From the NCBI GenBank assembly GCA_018064685.1, contig JAGHUS010000015.1:1-64000 (forward strand): DNA of 64,000 nt, written 5' to 3'. A program made the position numbers and the translations under genes. Below the pieces are notes generated by a model. That model saw only the letters and a program-made list of their open reading frames with translations. It had not been told where the DNA came from and ran no database searches. The stretch's first letter is position 1. Each line of letters opens with the position of its first letter. Positions 6,586-15,003 of this stretch are shown here, in pieces. The stretch is from Bacteroidales bacterium. Lineage in GTDB: Bacteria > Bacteroidota > Bacteroidia > Bacteroidales > Bacteroidaceae.

Positions 6586-8040
6586 ATGATAACCGGAGAA
6601 AACAAGAATAAGATTGACCAAATCTGGAATGTACTTTTCGCGAATGGTATTAACAATCCCATTCTCGTAGTGGAGCAATTGACCTATCTGCTCTTCATCA
6701 AGATGCTCGATGATAAGCAGCTTGAAGAGGAGAACCTGATGAACATGGGCTTCGGTACGCTGAATGACCCTGTCTTCACTCCCGAAAACGAACACCTGCG
6801 TTGGCATGTGTTCTGTGAGACTTCGGCTGAGAACATGTTCCGTACCGTGCGCGACGAGGTGTTCCCTTTCATCAAGCAGATAGGTGGCAAGAACTCGGCA
6901 TACGCTCAGTACATTCAGGATGCCCGTCTTGAAATCTCCTACCCCAACATCCTGCAGTCGGTTGTTGATGGCTTCAACACCCTCAACCTGGAGGATGAGC
7001 ATGCCATGGGCGACATTTATGAGTACATCCTTGACAAGATGGCTGCCAACGGTAACAGTGGGCAGTTCCGTACACCTCCCCATATCATCAAGATGATGGT
7101 GGAGCTGATGGCACCTACCACGGAGGATATCGTATGCGACCCCGCTATGGGTACCGCAGGCTTCCTTGTCGAGACAGCCACTTACTTGAAGGAGTATTGT
7201 CGTGAGCAGCTCATGGATCCTCAGGCACAGGAGCGTTTCCGCACCACGATGTTCAACGGCTTTGATACCGACCCCACCATGATGCGCATTGGCTCCATGC
7301 ACCTAATGCTGAATGGTGTGGTGAACCCCAACATCCATCGTCGTGACTCGCTCTCCATCAACAACAACGATGAGCAGCTCTATACACTGACGCTTGCAAA
7401 TCCTCCTTTTGCCGGCAGCGTGGATGCCGGCAGCATCCATCCCTCTCTGACTCGCGTCACCAAGACTCGCAAGACGGAGCTCCTCTTCCTCGCTCAGTTC
7501 CTTCGTGGACTGAAGCTTGGTGGACGCTGTGCAAGCATCGTGCCTGATGGCGTGCTGTTTGGCAGCAGCAACGCCCATGTGGCACTTCGCAAGGAGCTGG
7601 TGGAGAATCAGTACCTGCGTGCTGTCATCTCCATGCCCAGTGGCGTGTTCAAGCCTTACGCTGGAGTCAGCACGGCCATCCTCATCTTCACTCGCACTGA
7701 CAATGGCGGTACCGATAAGGTATGGTTCTATGACATGAAGGCCGACGGCTTCTCACTCGATGATAAGCGTAACCCCATCGCTGACTGCGATATTCCCGAC
7801 ATCATCGCCCGTTTCAACAACCTCGGTGCTGAAGAGTCTCGAAGCCGCAAGGACCAGAGTTTCCTTGTTCCCGTCGAGGACATCCGCGCTAACGATTATG
7901 ACCTCTCCATCAACAAGTATAAGGAGATAGAGCGCGTAAAAGTGGAGTACGAGCCCACAGCCGACATCATGGCTCGCCTACAGAAGACAGAAGGAGAGAT
8001 TCAGGAAGGTATGAATAAACTGCAGGAGGTATTGGGATGA
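6586..8040 (+). CDS. hsdM: Type I restriction-modification system, DNA methyltransferase subunit
   Basis: The product is 484 residues, normal for HsdM. The N-terminal helical HsdM_N domain is seen in the first 130 residues (IDQIWNVLFANGINNP, LLFIKMLDDKQLEEEN). The SAM-binding motif is DPAMGTAGFLVE (about 185). The catalytic N6-adenine motif NPPF lies in LANPPFAGS (about 271). It methylates adenine in the sequence chosen by HsdS and forms the methylase core with HsdS. Its stop overlaps the start of the VbhA-like gene by 4 nt, so translation is coupled. The gene appears intact. Confidence 0.93.
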   Translation: MITGENKNKIDQIWNVLFANGINNPILVVEQLTYLLFIKMLDDKQLEEENLMNMGFGTLNDPVFTPENEHLRWHVFCETSAENMFRTVRDEVFPFIKQIGGKNSAYAQYIQDARLEISYPNILQSVVDGFNTLNLEDEHAMGDIYEYILDKMAANGNSGQFRTPPHIIKMMVELMAPTTEDIVCDPAMGTAGFLVETATYLKEYCREQLMDPQAQERFRTTMFNGFDTDPTMMRIGSMHLMLNGVVNPNIHRRDSLSINNNDEQLYTLTLANPPFAGSVDAGSIHPSLTRVTKTRKTELLFLAQFLRGLKLGGRCASIVPDGVLFGSSNAHVALRKELVENQYLRAVISMPSGVFKPYAGVSTAILIFTRTDNGGTDKVWFYDMKADGFSLDDKRNPIADCDIPDIIARFNNLGAEESRSRKDQSFLVPVEDIRANDYDLSINKYKEIERVKVEYEPTADIMARLQKTEGEIQEGMNKLQEVLG

Positions 8041-8309
8041 AGACAGGCAAGACAGGACAGACGTATCTCGACTTTGCTAAATATAAAGAATCGGTCAATC
8101 CAGAAGTCAGAGAGAGAGCTAACAACTGGCAGGCTGCTATAGGGCTTCAGGCAGTTGATGGCTTGAGAGTATCATCTTTTCTCCTTGATCTTGCTCGCAG
8201 AAATATTGAGGGTGAGATAACGATAGATGAAGTACATGACCTACTTGATAAACATTATCAAGAGAAAAGAGCAAGTAAATGTAATTGCAAGCAGGAGGAC
8301 AACGTATGA
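8037..8309 (+). CDS. VbhA-like antitoxin family protein, no Fic partner
   Basis: The product is 90 residues. The stretch GLRVSSFLLDLARRNIEGEI followed by TIDEVHDLLDKHY matches the C-terminal half of VbhA-type antitoxins, which hold Fic AMP-transferases inactive. Fic inhibitors carry an (S/T)xxxE(G/N) motif. Here the aligned stretch LQAVDG has lost the Ser/Thr and has Asp for Glu. No Fic gene is present in the operon. It overlaps hsdM by 4 nt at its start and the hsdS stub by 4 nt at its end, so it is firmly inside the R-M operon. It may be a leftover antitoxin, or a protein reused as an R-M accessory subunit. Confidence 0.6.
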   Translation: MKTGKTGQTYLDFAKYKESVNPEVRERANNWQAAIGLQAVDGLRVSSFLLDLARRNIEGEITIDEVHDLLDKHYQEKRASKCNCKQEDNV

Positions 8310-8440
8310 AGGAAACAAAGATAGGATTAAAAGACGTGGCCGTGACAACTGTTTATGGAATTTCGCCTACAGTGGAGACGAAATCAGCAAGCGAAGGAAA
8401 ACCCGATACAATGTCTCGGAATTTAGTCCACACTAACTAA
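8306..8440 (+). pseudogene. Stub of an earlier hsdS (or other operon gene), cut by a REP/transposase module
   Basis: An ATG overlaps the stop of the VbhA-like gene (ATGA) and opens a frame of 44 residues, MKETKIGLKDVAVTTVYGIS and on to VHTN. The beginning resembles the first motif of HsdS proteins (start, then GL.DV....YG). The 23 nt around its ribosome-binding site and start (8292-8314) are nearly repeated at the start of the intact hsdS (9133-9155; 21 of 23 identical). The frame ends where the REP sequences of the first transposase module begin. I infer an interrupted hsdS allele; the HsdS identity is tentative. Confidence 0.45.
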
Positions 8441-9132
8441 CTATCGTCAGCCCATCGCCCTGAAAGGGCAACAAGCTATCAGCCCAACGGCAAGCAACGC
8501 GACGCCTTGGGTGCCTTGGAAAACATCGAAACATCGCCCTGAAAGGGCAAAAGCAAAAATGGCACAATCGTTAAACAAAATATTTCTACACATTATCTTC
8601 CACATCAAGACTACGAGTCCACGGATTCTTGATGCCGATTTGGAACGGTTGCACCAATATATTGGCCAACTGATAAACGCCACTGGTTGTCAAACCGTAC
8701 GTGTTGGCGGAGTGGAGGACCATATTCATGCTGTATGTATGCTTTCACGCGAAGAAACCGTCTCACACCTTGTGGAAGAAATGAAGCGTAACAGCAGCAG
8801 ATGGATAAAGACATTATCACCCCATTACAAATCATTTGCATGGCAAGGTGGGTATGCCGCATTTTCCGTCAGTCAGTCAATAGTGGAGAAAGTCGTGGAG
8901 TACGTAAATGACCAAAAGGAGCACCACAAGAAGATGTCATTCGAGGATGAGTATAAAAAGTTTTTGGAGTTGCACAACATTGAATATGATGAACGATATG
9001 TGTTTGCGGATTAATGGAATCGGCGACGCTTTTGCCTTTTCAAGGCGAATGTTGGGGGGACGATATTCACGGTACCCAAGGCGTTGCCATTGGGCTGAAA
9101 GCTACATTGGCCTTTCAGGCCGCATTAACGAA
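8441..9132 (+). mobile_element. REP/IS200-like transposase module 1
   Basis: A single IS200-like transposase gene is flanked by short hairpin words typical of REP elements. GCCCTGAAAGGGC occurs at about 8457-8469 and again at about 8536-8548. GGCCTTTCAGGCC occurs at about 9110-9122. A CCCAAGGC/GCC.TTGGG hairpin lies near 9080-9099. There is no TnpB. The module sits between the hsdS stub and the intact hsdS, and 23-bp near-repeats flank it (8292-8314 and 9133-9155). Confidence 0.7.
8559..9014 (+). CDS. IS200-like / REP-associated tyrosine transposase
   Basis: The product is 151 residues, starting MAQSLNKIFLHIIFHIKTTS. It has the Y1 transposase fold signature: the HUH metal site in GVEDHIHAVCML (about 50-60) and the probable nucleophile Tyr in EYVNDQKEHHKK (about 115). 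Such enzymes cut single-stranded DNA at hairpins. The GTG-started longer frame (8511) runs through a REP hairpin, so I take the ATG at 8559. It is a close paralogue, of the same length, of the protein at 10535-10990. Confidence 0.85.
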   Translation: MAQSLNKIFLHIIFHIKTTSPRILDADLERLHQYIGQLINATGCQTVRVGGVEDHIHAVCMLSREETVSHLVEEMKRNSSRWIKTLSPHYKSFAWQGGYAAFSVSQSIVEKVVEYVNDQKEHHKKMSFEDEYKKFLELHNIEYDERYVFAD

Positions 9133-9146
9133 CAGGAGGAAAACGT

Positions 9147-10298
9147 ATGAAAGAAGGATGGGAATATAAGAAGTTGGGAGAAGTTGCAACCTATATTAAT
9201 GGCTTTGCCTTCAAGCCTGAACAATGGGTGTCAGAAGGTACTCCCATCATTAGAATCCAAAACCTAAATAATCCAGATGCTCCTTACAATTATTACGATG
9301 GAGAAGTTCCCGAAAAGGTAAAGGTTGTAAAGGGTGATTTGTTAATCTCATGGTCAGCAAGTTTAGGTGCATATATTTGGGATGGGCCTGATGCTTTTCT
9401 TAACCAACATATTTTCAAAGTGTTTTTTGATAAAACCGATATAGATAAGATGTACCTAAAATATGCAGTTACATCTAAGCTTAATGATATGTTGGACAAA
9501 GTTCATGGGGCAACCATGAAACATATTGTCAAAAAGGATTTTGATAATATTCCTATATTCTGTCCGTCTCTCGAAGACCAGCAATCCATCGTTTCAGAGC
9601 TTGACCTCATCAACGAACTCATTGCAAAGAAGAAGGCTCAACTGAAAGACCTCGACTCCCTTGCACAATCACTCTTCTATGAAATGTTTGGCGATCCCGT
9701 GGAGAATGAAAAGGGATGGGAGGTGAAGAAGTTGGGAGAAACTTTTAAGGTTACTTCTAGCAAAAGAGTCATGCAAGAAGAATGGACGGACGAAGGTGTT
9801 CCTTTCTATAAAGTGTCAGATTTGATAAATGTGATATCTCATAGCTCTACAGATGCATCTGTATATATTTCAGAGCAGAAATATCAAGAATTATTAGAAT
9901 GTAATGCAGTTCCAAAAGAATTTGATATTCTTGTAACTGCGCGAGGCACGATAGGGAAATGCTATGTTATATCACGTAATGATAGGTTTTATTTTCAGGA
10001 TGGAATGATAACTTGGCTAACAGAAAACAATGGCTCAGTATTACCCTGCTATATAGTCGGATTATTTAATTCAGCAAGATTTATTGAAAATTTATGCTCA
10101 TCTGTTAATCAGTCAACAGTTGCATATTTGTCAATTAAACAATTATCGAGCAAGCACGTCCCTCTCCCCCCTCTCCCCCTCCAGCAAACCTTTGCCTCTC
10201 GCATCGAAGCCATTGAAGAGGAGAAGCAGAAGATTCAATCATCGCTACAAGACCTCGAAACTCTTCTTGCAGCAAGAATGCAATATTGGTTTGAATAA
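9147..10298 (+). CDS. hsdS: Type I restriction-modification system, specificity subunit
   Basis: The product is 383 residues with the usual two-repeat layout. Target-recognition domain 1 covers about 1-150 (GWEYKKLGEVATYINGFAF). A helical spacer follows (about 155-190, ELIAKKKAQLKDLDSLAQSL, FYEMFGDP). Domain 2 covers about 195-345 (GWEVKKLGETFKVTSSKR). The closing helix is IEEEKQKIQSSLQDLETLLA, ending ARMQYWFE. It sets which DNA sequence the system modifies and cuts. A good ribosome-binding site (AGGAGG) precedes it. The stop codon is the first base of a 60-bp inverted repeat bounding transposase module 2. Both sides of the gene carry REP/transposase modules, so it could be exchanged as a unit. 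Confidence 0.92.
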   Translation: MKEGWEYKKLGEVATYINGFAFKPEQWVSEGTPIIRIQNLNNPDAPYNYYDGEVPEKVKVVKGDLLISWSASLGAYIWDGPDAFLNQHIFKVFFDKTDIDKMYLKYAVTSKLNDMLDKVHGATMKHIVKKDFDNIPIFCPSLEDQQSIVSELDLINELIAKKKAQLKDLDSLAQSLFYEMFGDPVENEKGWEVKKLGETFKVTSSKRVMQEEWTDEGVPFYKVSDLINVISHSSTDASVYISEQKYQELLECNAVPKEFDILVTARGTIGKCYVISRNDRFYFQDGMITWLTENNGSVLPCYIVGLFNSARFIENLCSSVNQSTVAYLSIKQLSSKHVPLPPLPLQQTFASRIEAIEEEKQKIQSSLQDLETLLAARMQYWFE

Positions 10299-11106
10299 AC
10301 GGGCTGAAAGCCCAGTGGTATCCATAGCCCAGGGCAAGCGAAGCGGCACCCTGGGTAAACATAAACGATAATACATATCATCGCCCTGAAAGGGCAAAAG
10401 TCCAATGAACCAAACTACTATTGCCCCTACAGGGCGAATGTTACACAAAACATTCAAATACCCAAGGCGTTGCCGTTGGACTATGGATGACAATAGCCTT
10501 TCAGGCTGCACAATTAGATAACGCATTAACGACTATGGCACAATCATTAAGCAAAATATATTTGCATATAATTTTCCATATCAAAACGACAAGTCCTCGG
10601 ATTCGTGAGGTTGACTTGGAGCGTGTGCATGCCTATATCGGTCAATTGGTCAACGAAGCCAGTTGCATACATATATGGGCTAATGGTGTGGAAGACCATG
10701 TACATATTCTATGTATGCTAGGGCGTGAGGTTACCATTGCCCATTTGTTAGAGGAGGTGAAACGTAACAGTAGCAGATGGATTAAAAACATAGATGCTTA
10801 TTATCACCAGTTTGCTTGGCAGAGTGGTTATGCGGCATTCTCTGTAAGTCAGTCGGTGGTTGACAAGACATTGGCATATATAAAGAACCAGCGTGAGCAT
10901 CACAAGAAACGGACGTTTAAAGACGAGTATATAGATTTTTTGAATTTGTACAACATTGAATATGACGAACGGTATGTTTTTAGTGACTAATACCCAGAGC
11001 GTTACTTTTGCCCCTTCAGGGCGTTGGGGTGATAATGTAACCATGATACCCAGGGTGTCGCTACGCTTGCCCTGGGCTATGAATTCCATTGGGCTTTCAG
11101 CCCGTT
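10298..11106 (+). mobile_element. REP/IS200-like transposase module 2, bounded by 60-bp inverted repeats
   Basis: 10298-10357 and 11047-11106 are inverted copies differing at only a few positions. Each contains a CGGGCTGAAAGCCC-type hairpin and an AGCCCAGGGC...CACCCTGGGT hairpin. Inside are GCCCTGAAAGGGC (about 10384-10396), further REP-like words, and the transposase gene 10535-10990. The left arm starts at the hsdS stop codon and the right arm runs into the frame of the winged-helix remnant. Confidence 0.75.
10535..10990 (+). CDS. IS200-like / REP-associated tyrosine transposase (second copy)
   Basis: The product is 151 residues, starting MAQSLSKIYLHIIFHIKTTS. The HUH site is in GVEDHVHILCML and the probable nucleophile Tyr is in AYIKNQREHHKK. 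It is clearly related to the first copy over its whole length, with many scattered substitutions, so the two did not arise by a very recent duplication. The longer frame from 10421 crosses REP hairpins, so the ATG at 10535 is preferred. Confidence 0.85.
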   Translation: MAQSLSKIYLHIIFHIKTTSPRIREVDLERVHAYIGQLVNEASCIHIWANGVEDHVHILCMLGREVTIAHLLEEVKRNSSRWIKNIDAYYHQFAWQSGYAAFSVSQSVVDKTLAYIKNQREHHKKRTFKDEYIDFLNLYNIEYDERYVFSD

Positions 11107-11543
11107 CTGGCGAAGCCCCACGTACCATACTCACTCTTCCGTTTGACGGACACGAACAGGATGTGGATGCAATGCTGGAGCTGTATGATGACCCTGATGA
11201 ACTGATATTAGGTGAGGCGGACGATAAAAACGGCGATAAAACGGCGATAAACGACTCTGCGGGCGATAAGAACGGCGATAAAACGGCGATAAACGAATCT
11301 ATGGACGATAGATACGGTGATAAAACGGCGATAAATAGTGATATTGGTGATAAAAACGGCGATAAAAAAGATCTAATATTAGCATTTATCGCCGACAACC
11401 CAAATTCAAGAGCAGGTGTTATCGCCGATCATATAGGACTTAAAGCCTCTCGTACCCGAGAATATCTTACCGAACTCGTGAAAGAAGGAAAACTTATTTT
11501 CGAAGGTGCAAACAAGAATAGAACTTATAGTATAAAGAAATAA
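11079..11543 (+). pseudogene. C-terminal piece of a winged-helix (Schlafen/AlbA_2-type) protein
   Basis: The recognisable part begins at about 11110 with APRTILTLPFDGHEQDVDAM. It continues with a repeat region, GDKNGDKTAIN in four degenerate 14-residue units (about 11218-11370), and ends in a winged helix (SRAGVIADHIGLKASRTREY, LTELVKEGKLIF). Such tails occur at the C-terminus of Bacteroidota AlbA_2/RecG-like ATP-binding proteins found in type I R-M operons. The N-terminal domains are missing, and the frame enters from the right inverted repeat of module 2. An ATG inside that repeat (11079) could still express the tail as a small DNA-binding protein. It ends 10 nt before hsdR. Confidence 0.55.
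11218..11370 (+). repeat. Tandem 42-bp coding repeats (GDKNGDKTAIN)
   Basis: About 3.7 copies of a 42-nt unit are present, each built from the shorter word CGGCGATAAAA. Together they encode a charged linker before the winged helix. Such tracts can expand or contract by slippage in 42-nt, frame-keeping steps. Confidence 0.75.
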
Positions 11544-11553
11544 TACCACCTAT

Positions 11554-14500
11554 ATGCAGAACTTTGATTATCTTCTGACTGATGAATCGCTGAGTGGTGC
11601 ACTTCGCGAGCTTCATCGCAAATGCTCCCAGGCAGAATACAATCAAGTTATCAACCCGGAAGTCTCTGTCATCTTCTGCCGTCAGGCACTGGAATGGCTG
11701 GTACAGGCTATCTACAAGCTGGAACACCTTGACAAGCCCGACACAGACCATCTATACGAGCTGACTACGACAGAGGAATTCCGCAACTTCATTGCCGACC
11801 CAACGGAGTACGGCAATGTGCATTACATCCGCAAGATAGGAAACCAGGGTGCCCATGGCAATCGTATCTCCAAGAAGGAGTCATACTATGCCGTGGTCAA
11901 TCTTTTTGATCTGGTTGGTGCGCTGATGTATCGTTGGGGATTCTACAACGACATCCCCAAGTTTGACACATCACTCATCCCGACAGAGCAGCCTGCGTTG
12001 ACTGTTGTTCCTAATGTCAATACGGCTCTGGCTGCCAAACCCGCCAAGCCCGATGACACCCTGACATCGAACACAGACAACAAGCAACCGCTGCATGTGG
12101 GACCATCGAGCAGCACACTCACCGAGGCAGAGACACGCAAGCTCTTCATTGATGTGATGCTGCGTGAGGCTGGCTGGGACATCCTCACCGTCGATGGTGC
12201 CATTGCTCCTGCTAAGGCTGGCGTGGAGATTCCTGTTACCGGAATGCCCAAATACAAGCCTACTGACACGGGCAATGGATTCGTTGATTACGTCCTCTTC
12301 GGTAAGGACAGCATACCTCTTGCTGTGATCGAGGCCAAACGAACCAGCAAGAGCCCCGAAGAGGGTAAGCACCAGGCAGAACTGTACGCCGATTGTCTTG
12401 AAAAGCAATACGGCTATCGTCCTGCCATATACTACACCAATGGCTTCGAAACGAAGTACATTGATGGCATGGGCTATCCGCAGCGTCCTGTGTATAGCTT
12501 CCATAGCTTGGAAGACCTGGAGTATCTGCGCCAAAAGCGTGGACGTGCTGACATCACAGACATCACGCCTCGCGAGGACATTGCCGGCAGATACTATCAG
12601 ATCAATGCCGTGAAATCCGTATGTGAGCATTTCAACAAGAAGCATCGCAAGGCGCTGCTCGTGATGGCCACAGGTACGGGCAAGACCCGTATGTCCATCT
12701 CGCTCGTTGAAATCCTCATGCGCAATAATTGGATTAAGAAGGTGCTGTTCCTCGCTGACCGCACCTCTTTGGTCGGACAGGCTTACCGCAATTTCGTTGA
12801 CTTGCTGCCAAGCGAAACCAAAGAGGTTCTGAGCGAGACTAAGGATCCGAACATGCAAGCCCGCTTGATGTTCTCCACCTATCAGACGATGATCAATTAC
12901 ATCGACGGCGAGAAGAAGTCCTTCTCGGTCGGTAATTTTGACCTCATCATCATCGACGAAGCTCACCGCTCTGTGTTCGGTAAGTATGGCAGCATCTTTG
13001 ACTACTTCGATTCGCTCCTGGTAGGTCTGACCGCCACACCGCGTGATGAGATTGAGAAGAGTACCTATGATTTGCTTGAATTGGACAGTGGGTGTCCCAA
13101 TTCATCCTATGAGCTCGACGAGGCAGTGGCTGACCACTACCTGGTTCCCTACGAGACGCTGGAACGCAAATCAGACATCATGCGTCGTGGCGTCAAGTAC
13201 AGTGAGCGTACCGAAGAGGAGAAGAAGGAACTTGACCGTATCTTCGGAATCCTGCAGCGTCAGGCTGCTATGAATCCCGACGAAGAGGTTCCCACTTCTC
13301 TCAAAGATTTGCCATCGGCTAAGATATTCCGTCAGTTCTACAACGAAGACACCATCAGCCGTATGCTTACGGACTTGATGGACAACGGCCTTCGTGTTCA
13401 CTCTGGTGAGGAGGTGGGCAAGACAATTATCTTCGCTCCCAACCACAAGACTGCCGTCTTCGTGGTGGAAGTCTTCAATAAGCTTTACCCAGAGTATGGC
13501 AGCGATTACTGCGTGCTCATAGACAACTATGTGAACCACGCACGTAATCTCATCGAGAGCATGGAAGACATGAATAAGCGTCCGCAAATCGCCGTTACGG
13601 TCGATATGCTCGACACGGGCATTGACATCACCTGTCTGCTTAATCTTGTCTTCTTCAAGCCGGTACACTCAAAGATTAAGTTCGATCAGATGATTGGTCG
13701 TGGTACCCGCTTGTGTCCGAATCTCTTTGGTCCCGGTCAGGACAAGGATCATTTCCTTATCTTTGACTATTGCAACAATTTCGAGTATTTCGAGCGCAAC
13801 CCGGAGGGTGCGCAAGAGACTAAGGTCATCAGCCTTACAGAACGTCTCTTCTCGCTGCGCCTTGACTTGGCTATCGGCCTTCAGACAGCGCAGTACCAGG
13901 AAGACGACTTCTGCAAGGGTCTTCATGATGAACTGAAGGAAATACTCTTCAACCAAGTGTGCAGCCTGGATGACGCACGCATCGCTGTGCGCAAGATTCG
14001 TTCGCGCCTGTATGAATATACTAAGAAGGACCGCTGGCAGTACATCAGCGAACTGGATGGCGCCTTCTTGTCATCGATAGTCGCTCCTTTGCTGCCTCGC
14101 ACCACACAGGGTGAGATGGCTATGCGCTTTGATGTCATCATGCTGCAGATTCAGCTCGGTCAGATATTCGAGGATGATGAACATAAGTATGCTATGGCAA
14201 AGAGCCAAGAGAAACTTGTCTTCATTGCCAGCCAGCTGGAGCAGAAAGCCAGCATACCTCAGGTGATGGCCAAGATGGCTGTCATCAAGGAGGTGCAGTC
14301 TTCTGAGTTCTGGGACACTGTTTCCATGAGCAGCTTGGAGCGCGTGCGCATCGAGATGCGCGACTTGCTCCAGTATCTTGCCGGAGAGACACCTACAGAG
14401 GATTTCTTCGTCGATTTCACTGACGAGATTGAAATGACCGAAGGAACCTATAACTTCAAGACAACAGCCACGTCTTACAAGCAAAAGGTGCTGAAATACC

Positions 14501-14982
14501 TCACTGACAACTATGACAGTCCTACCGTTCAGAAGATTATCCATCTTGAGCAACTGACCGGAACGGACATCAGTGAGCTGGAGCGTATCTTCTGGCAAGA
14601 GCTCGGTACCAAAGAGGACTACGATGAATATGTCCAGGGCCATCGATATGGCAACATAGCCATGTTCATCCGTAGCATTGTCAAGCTGGATCGCGACGAG
14701 GCAATGAATCGCTACCGCTCATTCATCTCTGCCTCTGAGCTCAACAGCCAGCAGGAGCTCTACCTGAAAGGCATCCTAGACTATGTTTGCCAGAACGGCG
14801 ACATCGAACCCGCTGCCTTCCAAACCGCTCCCCTCAACACGTACCAGTGGATGCGTGTCTTCGGCACTAATATGATACAAGTAAAGAAAGTTGTGGATGA
14901 CCTCCACAACGTAGTTATCCCCCTCAGAAAATATCCAGAAATGGATGAAGATAGCGGCTACTTGATGGCTGCTGAGAGTTAG
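11554..14982 (+). CDS. hsdR: Type I restriction-modification system, restriction/translocase subunit
   Basis: The product is 1142 residues. A DUF4145-like N-terminal domain spans about 20-130. The HsdR nuclease domain includes DYVLFGKDSIPLAVIEAKR (about 244-262, with the D...ExK triad). The superfamily 2 helicase motor has Walker A MATGTGKTR (about 370), the DEAH box IIIDEAHRS (about 467), SAT-like GLTATPRD and motif VI GRGTRLCPN. The C-terminus is of EcoEI R type. With HsdM and HsdS it pulls in unmodified DNA and cuts it at a distance. No frameshift is seen, so the system should be active provided hsdS is expressed across the transposase modules. Confidence 0.93.
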   Translation: MQNFDYLLTDESLSGALRELHRKCSQAEYNQVINPEVSVIFCRQALEWLVQAIYKLEHLDKPDTDHLYELTTTEEFRNFIADPTEYGNVHYIRKIGNQGAHGNRISKKESYYAVVNLFDLVGALMYRWGFYNDIPKFDTSLIPTEQPALTVVPNVNTALAAKPAKPDDTLTSNTDNKQPLHVGPSSSTLTEAETRKLFIDVMLREAGWDILTVDGAIAPAKAGVEIPVTGMPKYKPTDTGNGFVDYVLFGKDSIPLAVIEAKRTSKSPEEGKHQAELYADCLEKQYGYRPAIYYTNGFETKYIDGMGYPQRPVYSFHSLEDLEYLRQKRGRADITDITPREDIAGRYYQINAVKSVCEHFNKKHRKALLVMATGTGKTRMSISLVEILMRNNWIKKVLFLADRTSLVGQAYRNFVDLLPSETKEVLSETKDPNMQARLMFSTYQTMINYIDGEKKSFSVGNFDLIIIDEAHRSVFGKYGSIFDYFDSLLVGLTATPRDEIEKSTYDLLELDSGCPNSSYELDEAVADHYLVPYETLERKSDIMRRGVKYSERTEEEKKELDRIFGILQRQAAMNPDEEVPTSLKDLPSAKIFRQFYNEDTISRMLTDLMDNGLRVHSGEEVGKTIIFAPNHKTAVFVVEVFNKLYPEYGSDYCVLIDNYVNHARNLIESMEDMNKRPQIAVTVDMLDTGIDITCLLNLVFFKPVHSKIKFDQMIGRGTRLCPNLFGPGQDKDHFLIFDYCNNFEYFERNPEGAQETKVISLTERLFSLRLDLAIGLQTAQYQEDDFCKGLHDELKEILFNQVCSLDDARIAVRKIRSRLYEYTKKDRWQYISELDGAFLSSIVAPLLPRTTQGEMAMRFDVIMLQIQLGQIFEDDEHKYAMAKSQEKLVFIASQLEQKASIPQVMAKMAVIKEVQSSEFWDTVSMSSLERVRIEMRDLLQYLAGETPTEDFFVDFTDEIEMTEGTYNFKTTATSYKQKVLKYLTDNYDSPTVQKIIHLEQLTGTDISELERIFWQELGTKEDYDEYVQGHRYGNIAMFIRSIVKLDRDEAMNRYRSFISASELNSQQELYLKGILDYVCQNGDIEPAAFQTAPLNTYQWMRVFGTNMIQVKKVVDDLHNVVIPLRKYPEMDEDSGYLMAAES

Positions 14983-15003
14983 AAATTATAAAATTATGCA
15001 ATT

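Noticed and set aside
9147-10298. Invertible hsdS shufflon
   Set aside because: Only one full hsdS and one short stub are present, with no site-specific recombinase and no inverted hsdS fragments. The flanking REP modules are a different mechanism.
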